The notes under the pieces: generated by a model
What the model was told of the DNA's origin: nothing
The model's database searches: none
Seen by the model: the letters and a program-made list of their open reading frames with translations, nothing else
Translations under genes and position numbers: made by a program
Shown here: positions 35,726 to 45,939 of the stretch, piece after piece
Numbering within the stretch: the stretch's first letter is position 1
How the letters are laid out: every line of letters starts with the position of its first letter
NCBI GenBank assembly: GCA_905182485.1
Contig: CAJJBO010000027.1
Span: 1 to 48,511, forward strand
Length of the DNA: 48,511 nt
Source of the DNA: an uncultured Luminiphilus sp.
GTDB lineage: Bacteria > Pseudomonadota > Gammaproteobacteria > Pseudomonadales > Halieaceae
Reading direction: 5' to 3'

Positions 35726-37463
35726 TCATTCGTTGGTAATCCACAGCGTTTGATAAGGGGCGAGCGTCCATTTTGGTGGCTCGACCTCGACGGGTTCCCC
35801 CGAAATGAGATCACGCCAGCTGCAATTGAGCACGAGGTTGAGCTGACTGAGTGGCAAAGTCTGTTCCATCGCGCTGAGATTGTGAATGCAAAATAAACTC
35901 TGCCGGCGGTCGAGCGACTGCCGCCAAAAGCCGAAGAGATGATCGCCGAGGTGCAGGGTGAACTGAGTCGCATTGGGATGAAATGCGGGCTGCTGCCTCT
36001 CTTAGAAAAATAAGGCGCTTAAGCGAGTCAAACACAGCGTGATGATCTGACGTGGTGTCATCTAGTGCGGCACTGAGTTGGCTCAGCTCCCACTGGTGCC
36101 GATTGATGGACCGGTTGTGGCTAGTGTGGGCCAGTCGCTGCAGATCATTACGGGTGCCTAATAAAGAGTGAATGTAGAACGCCGGCACGCCCTCAAGCCC
36201 GAGCATGATGGCATGAGCGCACAGGAACCGTTCAAGCCCCCACTGGTCTTTGCCCTCGACGGTGCCCTGTAACGCGTCTCTCAGGGTAATATTAATTTCA
36301 TAAGGTTTGGCGGCAGATCCAGCAATTTTACGCCAGGATATGCGTCCTCCGAACTGCTCCATTGTCGCCAGTAATTGATCCACCTCCTCTTGTTCTAGTA
36401 AGCCTTCAACTGGGCGAAGGCCGATGCCGTCATGAGAAGCGATAAAATTAAAATAAACGGTGCCATCCAGAGCAGGAGGCATGCTCATCATCCAGGTAGA
36501 CAAGTGCCGGCTATTGCCCGTAACGAGCGCGTGTATCAATAGTGGCGGCAGAGAAAAGTTGTAAATGCCATGCGCCTCATTGCTATTACCAAAGTAAGAG
36601 AGGTTTTCGCGGTTGGGGACGTTGGTCTCAGTGATGACAATCGCATCTGCCTGCGCACACTCTATGATCAACCGAAACAGCTGAATCAACTCATGAGTTT
36701 GAGGCAGGTTCATGCAGGTTGTTCCGCTCTCTTTCCACAGAAAGGCAACCGCGTCTAGCCGGAAGACCCTGACGCCAGCATCAAGTAGCTCTCTGATAAT
36801 CGCGACAAATTCCACGACCACTGCAGGGTTCGTAAAATTAAAATCCACTTGATCGGGGCCAAAGGTGCACCACACGGCCCGGTCTCCTTGCGTAGTAGTC
36901 ACTGTATTGAGTAGCGGAGAAGTTCGAGGTCGGACCACTTTGCGGGTGTCGAAAGTCGCATCCGGCGTAAAGAAATAATCGTTGCCAGGCGCCTCTCCTT
37001 GACGGAAGTTTTCGAACCAGGCGGATCGACTCGAGCAATGGTTGAGAACAAGATCCACCATCAGACGATAGTCGATACCTAATCGGGTAATGTCCGACCA
37101 TGTGCCAAGGGCCTCATTGACGCTGGAGTAATCCAGAACGGCAAAACCATCGTCGGAGGTCCACGGATGAAATGGCAGGACATGCACCCAGGACACGAGT
37201 GTACCGAGCTGCTGAGTCAAAAAGCGATGCAGTGTCTTAAGAGGCACTTCATTGCCGTCGAGGAGTGAGTCACCGTAGGTAATCACCGCCACATCGGTTT
37301 CATCCCAAAGATTTCGGTGCGCCGGCGGCGGCGCCTGAGCTTCGCTGAGATGAGCAGCGGTGAGTAGCCGACCAACCCAGTCGTCAAGAAACGGCTGATG
37401 GGGCGTACCTTGATAGATCGCGGCGAGATGCTCCCGCAACCGCTTTGACAGGGTGAGCATCAT
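35726..37463 (-). CDS. GH13 sucrose-phosphorylase-family enzyme, probable glucosylglycerate phosphorylase (frameshifted)
   Basis: The enzyme should cleave glucosylglycerate with phosphate to glucose-1-phosphate and glycerate. The GH13_18 barrel shows HVLPFHPWTSDDGF, VDLVLNH, the nucleophile Asp237 in VRVFRLDAVAF, the acid/base Glu279 in IVITETNVP and the third Asp in FIASHDGIG. The C-terminal part continues in another frame after about 36000 (HPNATQFTLHLGDHLFGFW ... PYQTLWITNE) to a TGA at 35726-35728. About 578 residues in total. It is the last gene of the operon with GpgS and the HAD phosphatase, which is why glucosylglycerate rather than sucrose is preferred as substrate. Confidence 0.82.
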
Positions 37464-37474
37464 CCGTGAGCGAC

Positions 37475-38712
37475 TTACGCTACATCCTGAGTGGTGGAAA
37501 ATTCCTGATGATCCGCTTCTACCGCCTTGACCAATTCATCAAATATATCGGGCATGGCACTGAACACACGATTCCAAGTCGGAATAAAGGGCGCTTCAGA
37601 CGATCGCTCCAAGAACTGATCGCCCGCCTCAAGGATGTTCTGGGCAAATAGCTCGATCGCCTCTTCCTCTTGATGAATGTCAAAACTCAGGCCGTTCATA
37701 ATGGCGTCATTGCGGTAGGTCTCGATCAGGTCAAGCGCCATACGGTAATACGTTGCCTTCAAAGTGCGGAACGTTTCCTGACTCAGTACGGTTCCCTGAA
37801 TAGCGAGCTTGCGATAAAGCGAGCGGGCGATATCCATGGACATACGAGACAAACCCGCATTTTGGTCATCCAGCGACAAATCCTGGTGTTTGTGATCATA
37901 ATTGTCGGCGATATCCACCTGACATATTTGCTTGTTGCTGTTGTTGCGATAGACCTCTGAGACCACCCCTATCTCTAGGCCCCAGTCTGTGGGAATTCTG
38001 AGGTCGCCCAGCAAGCGTTTCCTGAATGCAAATTCTCCTGCGAGGATATAGCGATAGCTATCGAGATAATTCAGATAAGGCGACTCCCCTACGATTCGTT
38101 TCAGCGCTCGAATCATCGGCGTCACGAGCAGCCGGCAGACCCGTCCGTTGATCTTGTTGTCGGACACCCGAGGGTAGTAGCCTTTGCAAAATTCGTAGCC
38201 AAAAATGGGATGCGCAACGGGATAAATCAACCGGGCGAGCAGACTGCGCTCGTAGGTCAGAATGTCGCAATCATGCAGCGCAATGGCCTCTGCCCGCCCT
38301 GTGGCCAAAACATAGCCCATGCAGTACCAGACATTACGGCCCTTGCCGAGTTCCTTTGGCGCCAGGTCCAGTGCCCGAAGCTTTTGTCGAGGGCCTTGAG
38401 TCGGGGACCGTCGTTCCAAAGGACGCGATGATGTTGGGGGAGATCGGCAAAGAAGCTCAGTGAGTGCCGATACTCCTCCTCAGTCGCACGGTCGAGACCG
38501 ATCACTATTTGGGATAGATACGGGACTGACTTCAGCTCTTTGATGATGGCGGGGAGGGCAGGCGTATCGATCTCTGAATACAGTGAGGGCAATATCAGGC
38601 CGAGTGGCCTTCGCTCGCTGAATTGCATTAAGTCCTGCTCTAGGTCGGCAGTCGATCGCTCTCCCAGATTATGCAGCGTGGTTATCGAGCCGTTTTGATA
38701 AAAGTCGGTCAT
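37475..38712 (-). CDS. gpgS: Glucosyl-3-phosphoglycerate synthase GpgS (frameshifted)
   Basis: A GT81-type glycosyltransferase that joins NDP-glucose to 3-phosphoglycerate. From ATG 38712 (MTDFYQNGSITTLHNLG) it reads LILPSLYSEI, VIGLDRATEEEY and then needs a frame change in an AAAA run near 38381 to give LRALDLAPKELGKGRNVWY. The metal-binding DxD is in IALHDCDILTYE. FCKGYYPRV, then TDWGLEIGVVSEVYRN, are typical of GpgS. About 412 residues. Its start lies inside the end of the phosphatase gene and its stop is 11 bp before the phosphorylase start. Confidence 0.88.
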
Positions 38713-39530
38713 GGTCGCTCTCCTTTTCTGCTCGTGCAATCAGTGCTCGGATTCCCTCTGCCCAGCCCGCTGGACCCAATGCCTCGCTGACCACGATGCC
38801 GCTGCGACGTTTAAGTGTGGGGAGCGCATTGACTGGAGAGCGCACCAACAAGGCAAGATCCGTTATTTCGAGCATCTCTGCATCGTTGTCTGCATCGCCG
38901 GCGGCAATGCTAACGGCCGCCGCATATTCCGGTCGTTCTGCGCGAATTTTGTGGTGCAACCAACTCACGGCTTGGGCTTTACCTCCCGAAGCTAATACGT
39001 GTACGAAGCGGCCTCCTTGCACACATTTCATATCCAGTGATTCAACCTCTTCTGCAAAAGCCTTGCGGTCTGCCGGTGTGCCAAGCCAGACCAGAGTTTC
39101 GCAGTATTGACGCTGCTTCGCGTGCGCCGCACTGGCAAGATCCAGTCCTGTCACGGCTGCGACCTGTCTATCAGAGAGGTCAGATAAAGGCTGATAGCGG
39201 TTATGCCACTCGATGCTGAGTGCGGCTAACTGCCGACGGATCAGGCTGCGAGGAGGTCCGAAGCTATGGCACCAGGCCCCAGCATCTTCTGAAGCATTTT
39301 CTGGCCGCCTCAGCCCCCAATCTTGTGGCACCCAGATCGCCGCTCCGTTCTCTATGATCATTGGCTCGTCCACGTAAGCAACTCTTGCAGCTAATTCGAG
39401 TGGTGCAGGGAATGACGGGAATGCCGCTCTTTTTTAGCATCGCGAGCGCTGGGCTGGCTGCTTCGAACGAGTAGGTGTGATGATCGAGCAAAGTGCCATC
39501 TAGATCGGTGTAAATCAGCGCGTTACTCAT
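38669..39530 (-). CDS. HAD-IIB phosphatase of the mannosyl-/glucosyl-3-phosphoglycerate phosphatase family (frameshifted)
   Basis: Expected to remove phosphate from glucosyl-3-phosphoglycerate, giving glucosylglycerate. The HAD motif I is IYTDLDGTLLDHH (Asp9 nucleophile, Asp11). SGIPVIPCTTR follows, then an indel near 39405 shifts to ELAARVAYVDEPMIIENGAA, the motif with which MPGP/YedP proteins continue. Motif IV is IAAGDADNDAEML. About 287 residues. It overlaps the upstream gene by 4 bp and gpgS by 44 bp, a tight operon. Confidence 0.82.
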
Positions 39531-40043
39531 GCTGCTACCCTCGCCAGACCCAGGCGCTTGACGGAATGGTCCTTCTTTGGTTCACAGACAACATCGGCCT
39601 GATCAGGCACGGTGCTGAGTGCAGGTGTTGTGAGCCGCTGATAACGCGATACGCAAGGGGCCACGTCGTTACGAGTCAGTGTCGAGGGTGTTGTTTCGGG
39701 GTGATGTCTGTTGAGCCGTTTTGGCAGGCGCTCCGCCTCAGTACAATGCACCGGAGTCCACAACGCGTCCTCTGATTGCGATGTCACGCCGGCATAGCAG
39801 CCTTTCAGCCAAATCCGTTGCGCCGGCGCACCCACTTGGCGCCAATGCACTATTTCGGTGCGCTCAACTGCGGCCTGATCAAAGTGAGACAGTGCCACCG
39901 AACCACTCGCGTGCCCATGCAAATTGATCAACAAGGTCAATGGCTGGATGTTTTTCAATAACACCCCGAGTCGCAACCGGCTGGAGCAGGGTTTGAGCCA
40001 ATACAGTGGGTAACGCTGAGCGAACTGTCTGTTCATCATCCAT
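39527..40043 (-). CDS. Unrecognised protein leading the glucosylglycerate operon (frameshifted)
   Basis: ATG 40043 lies 7 bp after GGAG and opens MDDEQTVRSALPTVLAQTLL, with coding character up to WFGGTVSL. The frame then has to change near 39895 to continue SHFDQAAVERTEIVHWRQVG and PAQRIWLKGCYAGV, ending at a TGA that overlaps the phosphatase ATG by 4 bp. About 172 residues, soluble. The IWLKGCYAG..ALWTPVHC region recalls chorismate lyase-type domains faintly, but this is not firm. It is the first gene of the operon, so an accessory or regulatory role is possible. Confidence 0.45.
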
Positions 40044-40210
40044 CGTTCTGCTCCATCACTTGCTCTGTTAGCGTGGCTTTTCATCGAAGCGTTACAGTTT
40101 TGCATCGTCGCGTTGCGTCCTGCAGAGTAATAAAGCAAACACCGTGCCAACACCTTTGCCTGTTGACAGCCTGCGCTAAACTTCTGAATACGTGAGAAAA
40201 GCTGGAAGAG

Positions 40211-40290
40211 TGGAAGCCACGCGTGAACTTGAACCATCGACCCTAGCATTACGAATACTGTGCCCTAGCCAGCTGAGTGACCTAACCACG
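40211..40290 (-). pseudogene. Degenerate tRNA-Thr(CGT)-like sequence
   Basis: On the minus strand the sequence has a D-arm-like CTCAGCTGGCTAGGGCA, an anticodon arm AGTATTCGTAATGCT with loop TTCGTAA (anticodon CGT), a variable region AGGGTCG, a T-loop TTCAAGT and a terminal CCA. The T-stem is poorly paired and the 5' acceptor does not match the 3' acceptor GCGTGGC. It therefore looks like a decayed tRNA-Thr rather than a working one. It lies inside the tRNA-bounded island. Confidence 0.55.
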
Positions 40291-40310
40291 AAAAGAAACA
40301 CCACGAGGCG

Positions 40311-40339
40311 CCGGGTTCAGCAAAAGCCCGGGTTTTTTT
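40311..40339 (+). terminator. Terminator-like hairpin
   Basis: CCGGG (40311-40315) pairs with CCCGG (40327-40331), followed by seven T at 40333-40339. Orientation fits plus-strand transcription, though no plus-strand gene precedes it. Confidence 0.4.
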
Positions 40340-40428
40340 CGCGTCAGAGTTCGGGTCAGAACTTGGGTCAGGAGGGCCGTATTTGGGCCGGAAATCGGCC
40401 TGAACGTCATATCCCTTATCGTCATGGG

Positions 40429-40502
40429 CCCGCCCGGCAGGACTCGAACCTGCAACCTACGGCTTAGAAGGCCGTTGCACTATCCGGTTGTGCTACGGGC
40501 GG
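40429..40502 (-). tRNA. tRNA-Arg(TCT)
   Basis: A full minus-strand cloverleaf: acceptor CCGCCCG pairs perfectly with CGGGCGG, D-arm GCACAACCGGATAGTGC, anticodon loop CTTCTAA (anticodon TCT) on stem ACGGC/GCCGT, T-arm GCAGGTTCGAGTCCTGC, discriminator G. The CCA end is not encoded exactly (CCC follows). Its last 22 nt are duplicated at 35683-35704. Confidence 0.93.
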
Positions 40503-40657
40503 CGGGCGCGCAGTATCCCATTCCTTGCAGGGTTGGCCAAGTCGCGCAACGCATAACTTTTCATTACCGCCACTCAAAATGAGTGGTTGGCCCGCAACGG
40601 TTATGACGCAATGCTGTTTGTCGGGATCTCAGTAGGTGCCTTGAGGCGCCTGCCAGC

Positions 40658-41278
40658 CTACCAAGGCCGAGATGCAAAAACGCTGGCTAAGATCCTTTGT
40701 GCGCTGTCATCAAGTATGCTTTCCGCCGTTACCGTGCGGTCAAACATATCGAGCAGCTGATTCGCCTCAAGTATTGCAATGCCGTGGCTTAGCGACCAGA
40801 GAGAGGTAGCCAGTTGCGTCGTATTGGCCTCTGGGGTGCCATAGCTCCGGCAAAATGCGCTAACGAGTTCGACAAGAATCATAAAGCCATGATGCTCGAT
40901 TTGGGCTTTTTCCCGACGTTCATCGATGTCCGCTCGCGCCTCCCACATCAAGGAAAAGAAAACGCGCTTGTCTCGCGCATATTGCAGGTAGGTGTGGCCC
41001 ATGGCCAAAATCCCCTCGATAGAACCAGCGGCATGCTCCTTGGCGGTTTGCACTGCTGCATTGCTCAGCCCTAAAAAAGCGAGATCGCGCACAGCGTTCA
41101 GAAGAGCGTCTTTATCGCTAAAGTGTCGATAAGGCGCCGCCGCACTGACACCGGCGATTGCAGCGGCTTCAGAAATAGAGAAATCGAGCGTGCCATCGCG
41201 TTCGATAAGTTCAGCCGCCGCAATGATCAGCGCATTGCGCAGGTTGCCATGATGGTAGGGGAGAGCGGCACTACTCAT
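40658..41278 (-). CDS. TetR-family regulator of the RND operon
   Basis: A 206-residue regulator with the N-terminal helix-turn-helix SISEAAAIAGVSAAAPYRHF, followed by SDKDALLNAV. The C-terminal domain (FFSLMWEARADIDE) matches the TetR_C_33-like type often annotated near transporters. The start codon shares one base with the stop of the RND permease (TAATG), so it is translated with the pump genes and probably represses them. Intact frame. Confidence 0.88.
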   Translation of the reverse strand: MSSAALPYHHGNLRNALIIAAAELIERDGTLDFSISEAAAIAGVSAAAPYRHFSDKDALLNAVRDLAFLGLSNAAVQTAKEHAAGSIEGILAMGHTYLQYARDKRVFFSLMWEARADIDERREKAQIEHHGFMILVELVSAFCRSYGTPEANTTQLATSLWSLSHGIAILEANQLLDMFDRTVTAESILDDSAQRILASVFASRPW

Positions 41279-44200
41279 TAGGGCGCCTCCGAACTAAGGC
41301 TGTCGAGCGCTGGCTTATTTTGCGGGGCCTGGTCCGGTTCAAACTGATTGCGCTGAAACTGATTGCGCTGAAACTGATCGTGCTGAAACTGATCGTGCTG
41401 AAACTGATCGTGCTGAAAAAAGTGCCGTTTAGGATGCATGAGCAGGGTGTATAGCGGGGGCACCAGATAAAACGATACAACGGTGGAGAGCAAAACCCCC
41501 CCGGCGATCGCCATCGCGAAGGGCGGCCAAAATTCGCTGCCCTCGAGGATCAGTGGCAGAAACCCGCCGAAGGTGGTGACCGTGGTGGAGACGATGTGCC
41601 GGCTGGCATCCATGATCACCTCAACGATGGCGTCTGGGTCGCCCTCGCTAGCACGGCCATTGAGCCGCAGCCCACTGAGAATAATAATGGCCGCATTAAT
41701 GGAAACACCTACGGAGCCAATGACCCCGATCAGTGCCTGAATGCCGAGAGGATATTGAAAAATGGCCAGGGCGAGCAGGCTCAGCCCGAAGGAGCAGCCG
41801 GTCACAAAAAAAGCGATACCGGTGAGGCGCCAAGAGTTAAAGGTGAGCAGAATGGTGGCCAGCATTGCGGCGATGATCGTCCCGAGTGGCGCCAGCAAAT
41901 CATCGATTAGTTCATCACGCAGCTCGTTGTCGCCCCCAAATTCGTAGCGATAACCACTGGGCAGCGGTATGGGATCTCGGGTGAGGTCTGCCGCCAGTAT
42001 TTTCAGTGCCTCCGCGGGCAGCACACCCCGTCTGAGATAGCCGTGAATGCTATTCACGCGCTCACCATTCTTGCGGCTGATCGGGCTGTCATCAGGCACC
42101 AGTGAGACGTCGCCGAGCGCGCTAAGCGGAATGCTGGGTACCAAGGTGGCGGGCGAGTCGGCGTGAACGGGCAGGCGCAGGTTAGTCAGATCGTCAGGCG
42201 TGTCCCACTCGTCGCGCCGCAGGATGGCTCGCACCGGCAGTCGCTCAGCATTTTCGAGGAGCTCACCGCCTGTGGATCCCTCAAGCGCCGACCTAATGCC
42301 ATTCGCGACATCGTTTTTGCTGAGCCCGGTGCGTTTGAGTGCCGCCTCATTTAAATCAAATATCAGTTTTGCGGGTGGCGGCGATATCGATAATTTTGTG
42401 TGGGTGACATCGGGCAGTGCTGCGACGCGCTGCCGAAACTGCTCGCCAAGTGATTTGAGCATTGCGGTGCTGGGACCGAATAGTCGGACTTCCAGTGGCG
42501 CCTCCACAGGGGGGCCTTGGTCGATTCCGCGCACAATGACTTGCGCCTCGGGAAACTCGCGGTCGACTTCCCCCTGCAGACGCCGGATCAGGGCGTTGGT
42601 CTGATTTTCGTCCGTCGTCAGCACCAATGCCCGAGACCAAGCCGGCACGCCTTTTACATTGGCACGCAGATTGTAATAAAACTCGGGGGGGCTCTCTCCG
42701 ATGGACCAATCTACCCTTCTGATGAGAGGGTCGCTGCGCAACTTATTGTCGAGCCTCGTAACTAACTCCAATGAGTCTTCAATAGAGGCGCCCTCGGGGA
42801 GTTTGACGTCGAGATACATTTGATCGCGATCCGTCCGGGAAAGAATTGTTGGGTGAGGGTATCCAAACTGAGGTAGCCCATGAGTGGCAGCACCAGCGCC
42901 AGCGAAAAGGAGCCGATTGGATTGCGAATTGACCAATGCAGTGAGGCGCGGAAAAAGGCTGACAGTCGCGCGTTATTGGCGCCTGCTCGCCACCAGCGAC
43001 GCTCCAGCGCAATGCCCGACGGCAACCATCGTGACGCCAGTACCGGCGTCACAGCGATCGCCAAAATAAAAGAGGAAATGAGCATCGCCACTACCGCGAT
43101 GGCGATCGAACCCAGAAAATCACCGCTGGCACCCGGTAGCAGTACCAGTGGCGAAAAGGCGAGCACAGTGGTCAGGGCAGAGGACAACAGCGGAATGCGC
43201 ATGCGAGAGACAGCGCCGTTCATCGCCTCGATGGGGGAGAGGCCAGCGAGGAGGCGCTTGCGAATTTCATCGGTCATGACGATCGAACCATCTACGAGCA
43301 ATCCTAGGGCGACCACAAGACCGGTTACGGACATCTGCTGAATGGGGATCTTCAAATAGAATAACGCGACCATCGACATCAAAGCGCACAGCGGCAGAAT
43401 GACCGCGACCACCAGCGCGGCGCGCCACCCCAGCGTGATCAGTAAGACGCTCAGCACGAGGGTGATGCCGGCTAACAGACTTTTGCCGATACTGACTAGC
43501 CGGTCGGTGGTATAGCCCGATTGATCAAAGCTCTCGTCAATCGCGATACCTCGGGGGGCGGCGGCTCGATAGTCGGCTAAAAATTGTTCGAATCGGTCGC
43601 TGTAACGGTCAACCTGATAACCCGGTTGCATCTCAATCCCGATCAGCACGGAGCGCTGTCCGTTCGACAGTGAGAGGCTTTCTAGCGGCGTGACCTCGAT
43701 TTGTGTACTCGTCCCAGATCCGATACGCGAATCGAGCGGCCATCGGGTAACCCTCTGATAATCACACTGCGGACCGACTCTAGATCCTCAAATTCTCCGG
43801 TGAGCTCCACCGTGAGTGCGGCACTTGAGCCCGTGAGTCTGCCTGCGGGGGGCGCGCGCATCCGCCTGCGCGAGTGCGCTCGCGACCTCATCAATGGAGA
43901 TGCCCAGCATCGATAAGCGCGTTTCATCGAGTTCGACACGGACTTCTTCGATGGGTAGGCCATAGAGCTTAACGCGTCGAGTTTGTGACACGCCTCTCGC
44001 GGCATCGGCAAATTGCAGCGATTGACGACGCAGCTGGCCGGGGGTGAGCTGCAGCCCGTCCTGACCCCGAATGGACACGATTTTGACAAATTCGGTCCAA
44101 ATTTCGTCATTAAAATCGGGTGCCATCGCGCCGGGCGGGAAGGTCGTAGCCACTTGGTCAATGGTATCTCTGAGTTCAGACCAGATTTTGGCAATCCGGT

Positions 44201-44501
44201 CTTTGGGCAATCGATAGTCGATCTCGATGAAAATTAACGACATACCAGCAGCAGAGGTGCTGTCAACGTCTTGCACATCGGGCTCTGCGCGCAGTGCGTC
44301 CACAAGCGGTTTGGTGATCATCGCCTCGACGCGTGCTGGGCTGGCGCCTAAGAAAGGGGTCTGCACTGTGGCAAAGAACGGCGTGATCGCGGGGTCTTCT
44401 TTGCGCGCCATCCCATTGAGGCTGCTATAACCCACCACGACGATCGTCAGAATCACCAACGCGAGGTAGCGGGTATTGGCGTGCAGCAGTCGCGCAATCA
44501 T
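41278..44501 (-). CDS. RND-family efflux permease (three frameshifts)
   Basis: An inner-membrane proton-driven exporter of about 1070 residues, HAE1-like. The N-terminus (LLHANTRYLALVILTIVVVG, then ARKEDPAITPFFATVQTPF) is typical. Membrane segments with the proton-relay region appear at VTGLVVALGLLVDGSIVMTD (carrying the helix-4 Asp). Full reading needs frame changes near 43850 (a G6 run), 43703 and 42834. The second half has the expected FGGDNELRDEL and LIGVIGSVGVSINAAIIILS. The C-terminal tail is unusual: five 15-bp repeats coding QF-QHD/QRN. Coupled to the adaptor gene by a 4-bp overlap. Confidence 0.9.
41341..41415. repeat. Five 15-bp tandem repeats in the RND tail
   Basis: Units at 41341, 41356 (AAACTGATTGCGCTG) and 41371, 41386, 41401 (AAACTGATCGTGCTG). 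Two subtypes, in frame, coding on the minus strand for QFQHD and QFQRN-type pentapeptides. Such perfect in-frame units are prone to length change by slippage. Confidence 0.9.
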
Positions 44502-45638
44502 AACGCTGCTTTGTCCGTCATTGTTTTGTTCGCGATGAAGAGGGGCTCAACCAAATCCCCGGGGCTGATGCGCTGTAAGCCGGAGGCGACCACTGCCTCG
44601 CCGGGAATCACCGTGCCGGTCACGAAGGCTTGATCACCTCGTGTATACAATATTTCGACGCTCTCGCGTTGGGCTCTATAGTGGCCCTCATCGTCAGCGT
44701 AAATGGCCAGGACGTCCCAGAGGCCCCTTGGGGCCGCAAGCAGCGCGGTAATCGGCAGCCAACTGCCTTCGGCCTCGACCGACTCTTCGACGGTCAGTTC
44801 AGCGGATTCTCCGACGCTGGCGATGGTTTGATCGCTGAAATCGAATACGGCGCCTACTGTCAAGGTTGCGGGATCAAGATGGTCGCGAATAGCGCGGAGC
44901 GTGGCGTCGACGGTGATGCCCGTCAATGTGAGGGGATAAGAATGGCCCACCTGGAGGCGCCGCGCGACCTCAATTGGAACGCCAATATGGGCTTCTCGGC
45001 CGGCGGCGGTCACTAACCTGAGCACTGGCGCGCCGGGTGCCACAACGGCACCGATTTGCACCAGGCGCTCGGCGACGACGGCCTCAAAGGGAGCAATCAG
45101 GGCGCTCTTATTGAGGCTCAGCTCAGCTGAGCGGCAGCGCTCTAGCGGAATCTTCGGCGGCGTTAAACGCTTGTGCGGTGAGTTTTGCATCATCGTAGTC
45201 TTGCTCCGATACCGAGCCGTCTTCGACCAGCTGTGCAATCCGCTCGGCGCGGTGCTCGGCTTGTAAGCGTTCTGCGATGACCCGCTGTAACGTGGCACTC
45301 GCCTCATCCAGTCTTGCTCGGCGGGTGTCTGTGCCGAGCTGTGCGAGGACGTCGCCCGGTGAGACACGCATCCCCTCGGTGGCGGGCAATGTTTGGAGTA
45401 GTCCGGCAACTTCGAAGCCAATCAAACTATCAGAGCCAGCGCGCACAAGGCCTAGGTAGGTGGCCTTGCGGCGATAACCCGTTTCTTGAAGAAACAGCGT
45501 GGCGGCCACTGGCATCGGCACGCGGTCGGCCGAGGTGGTGGTCACCTTATTGGCTTCGATCAGCGCGGTACCGCCGGCTGTCAGACCGATCGCCAGGACA
45601 ACCAGCCAAAAAGATCGGGTCAAATTAGGATTGAGCAT
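44498..45638 (-). CDS. RND periplasmic adaptor (membrane fusion protein), frameshifted
   Basis: The HlyD/AcrA-type protein that links the pump to an outer-membrane channel. An N-terminal membrane segment (FWLVVLAIGLTAGGTALI) leads to the lipoyl half SLIGFEVAGLLQTLPATEGM and RVSPGDVLAQLG, then a coiled-coil hairpin. The frame breaks near 45130 and continues as LSLNKSALIAPFEAVVAERL, then the second lipoyl half and the beta-barrel (LQVGHSYPLTLTGI). About 380 residues. Its stop overlaps the permease ATG by 4 bp. No outer-membrane channel gene is seen nearby. Confidence 0.88.
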
Positions 45639-45808
45639 GGTATTGCCTCGAGCGAACGCAATCAGTAATCAGAGCATGTTAATGGCATTTACATAGTATG
45701 TAAAACAGATTCACATCGATCAATCGCGCTCCGGGCAGTGATGCCAGCTTGCTTACGGCGGGGGTTTTCGCGACACTGTCGGCCCCCGCCGAGAGGTGGG
45801 GTTTGTGG

Positions 45809-45917
45809 TGGCTCGGACGGTCCCCCCGCAGCGATAGGTGATGAACTCCGCCAGGCCCGGAAGGGAGCAACGGTAGTCACTGATTCGGGTGCCGGGGTGT
45901 GGCTGTTCGAGTCGCCT
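45809..45917 (+). ncRNA. ffs: SRP RNA (4.5S, small bacterial type)
   Basis: The conserved apical domain is present: CCAGGCCCGGAAGGGAGCAA (the GGAA tetraloop and the A-rich internal loop that bind Ffh), then GTGCCGGGGTGTGGCTG. The ends GGCTCGGACGG and CTGTTCGAGTCGCC pair to form the long hairpin. Ends are approximate. The position just upstream of dnaX is the usual one in Gammaproteobacteria. Confidence 0.88.
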
Positions 45918-45939
45918 CCCTATTGACGGATGGTGTCGC

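Noticed and set aside
35683..35760. A second complete tRNA gene
   Set aside because: Only the 3' quarter matches; the 5' half of the T-stem, anticodon arm and acceptor are not present.
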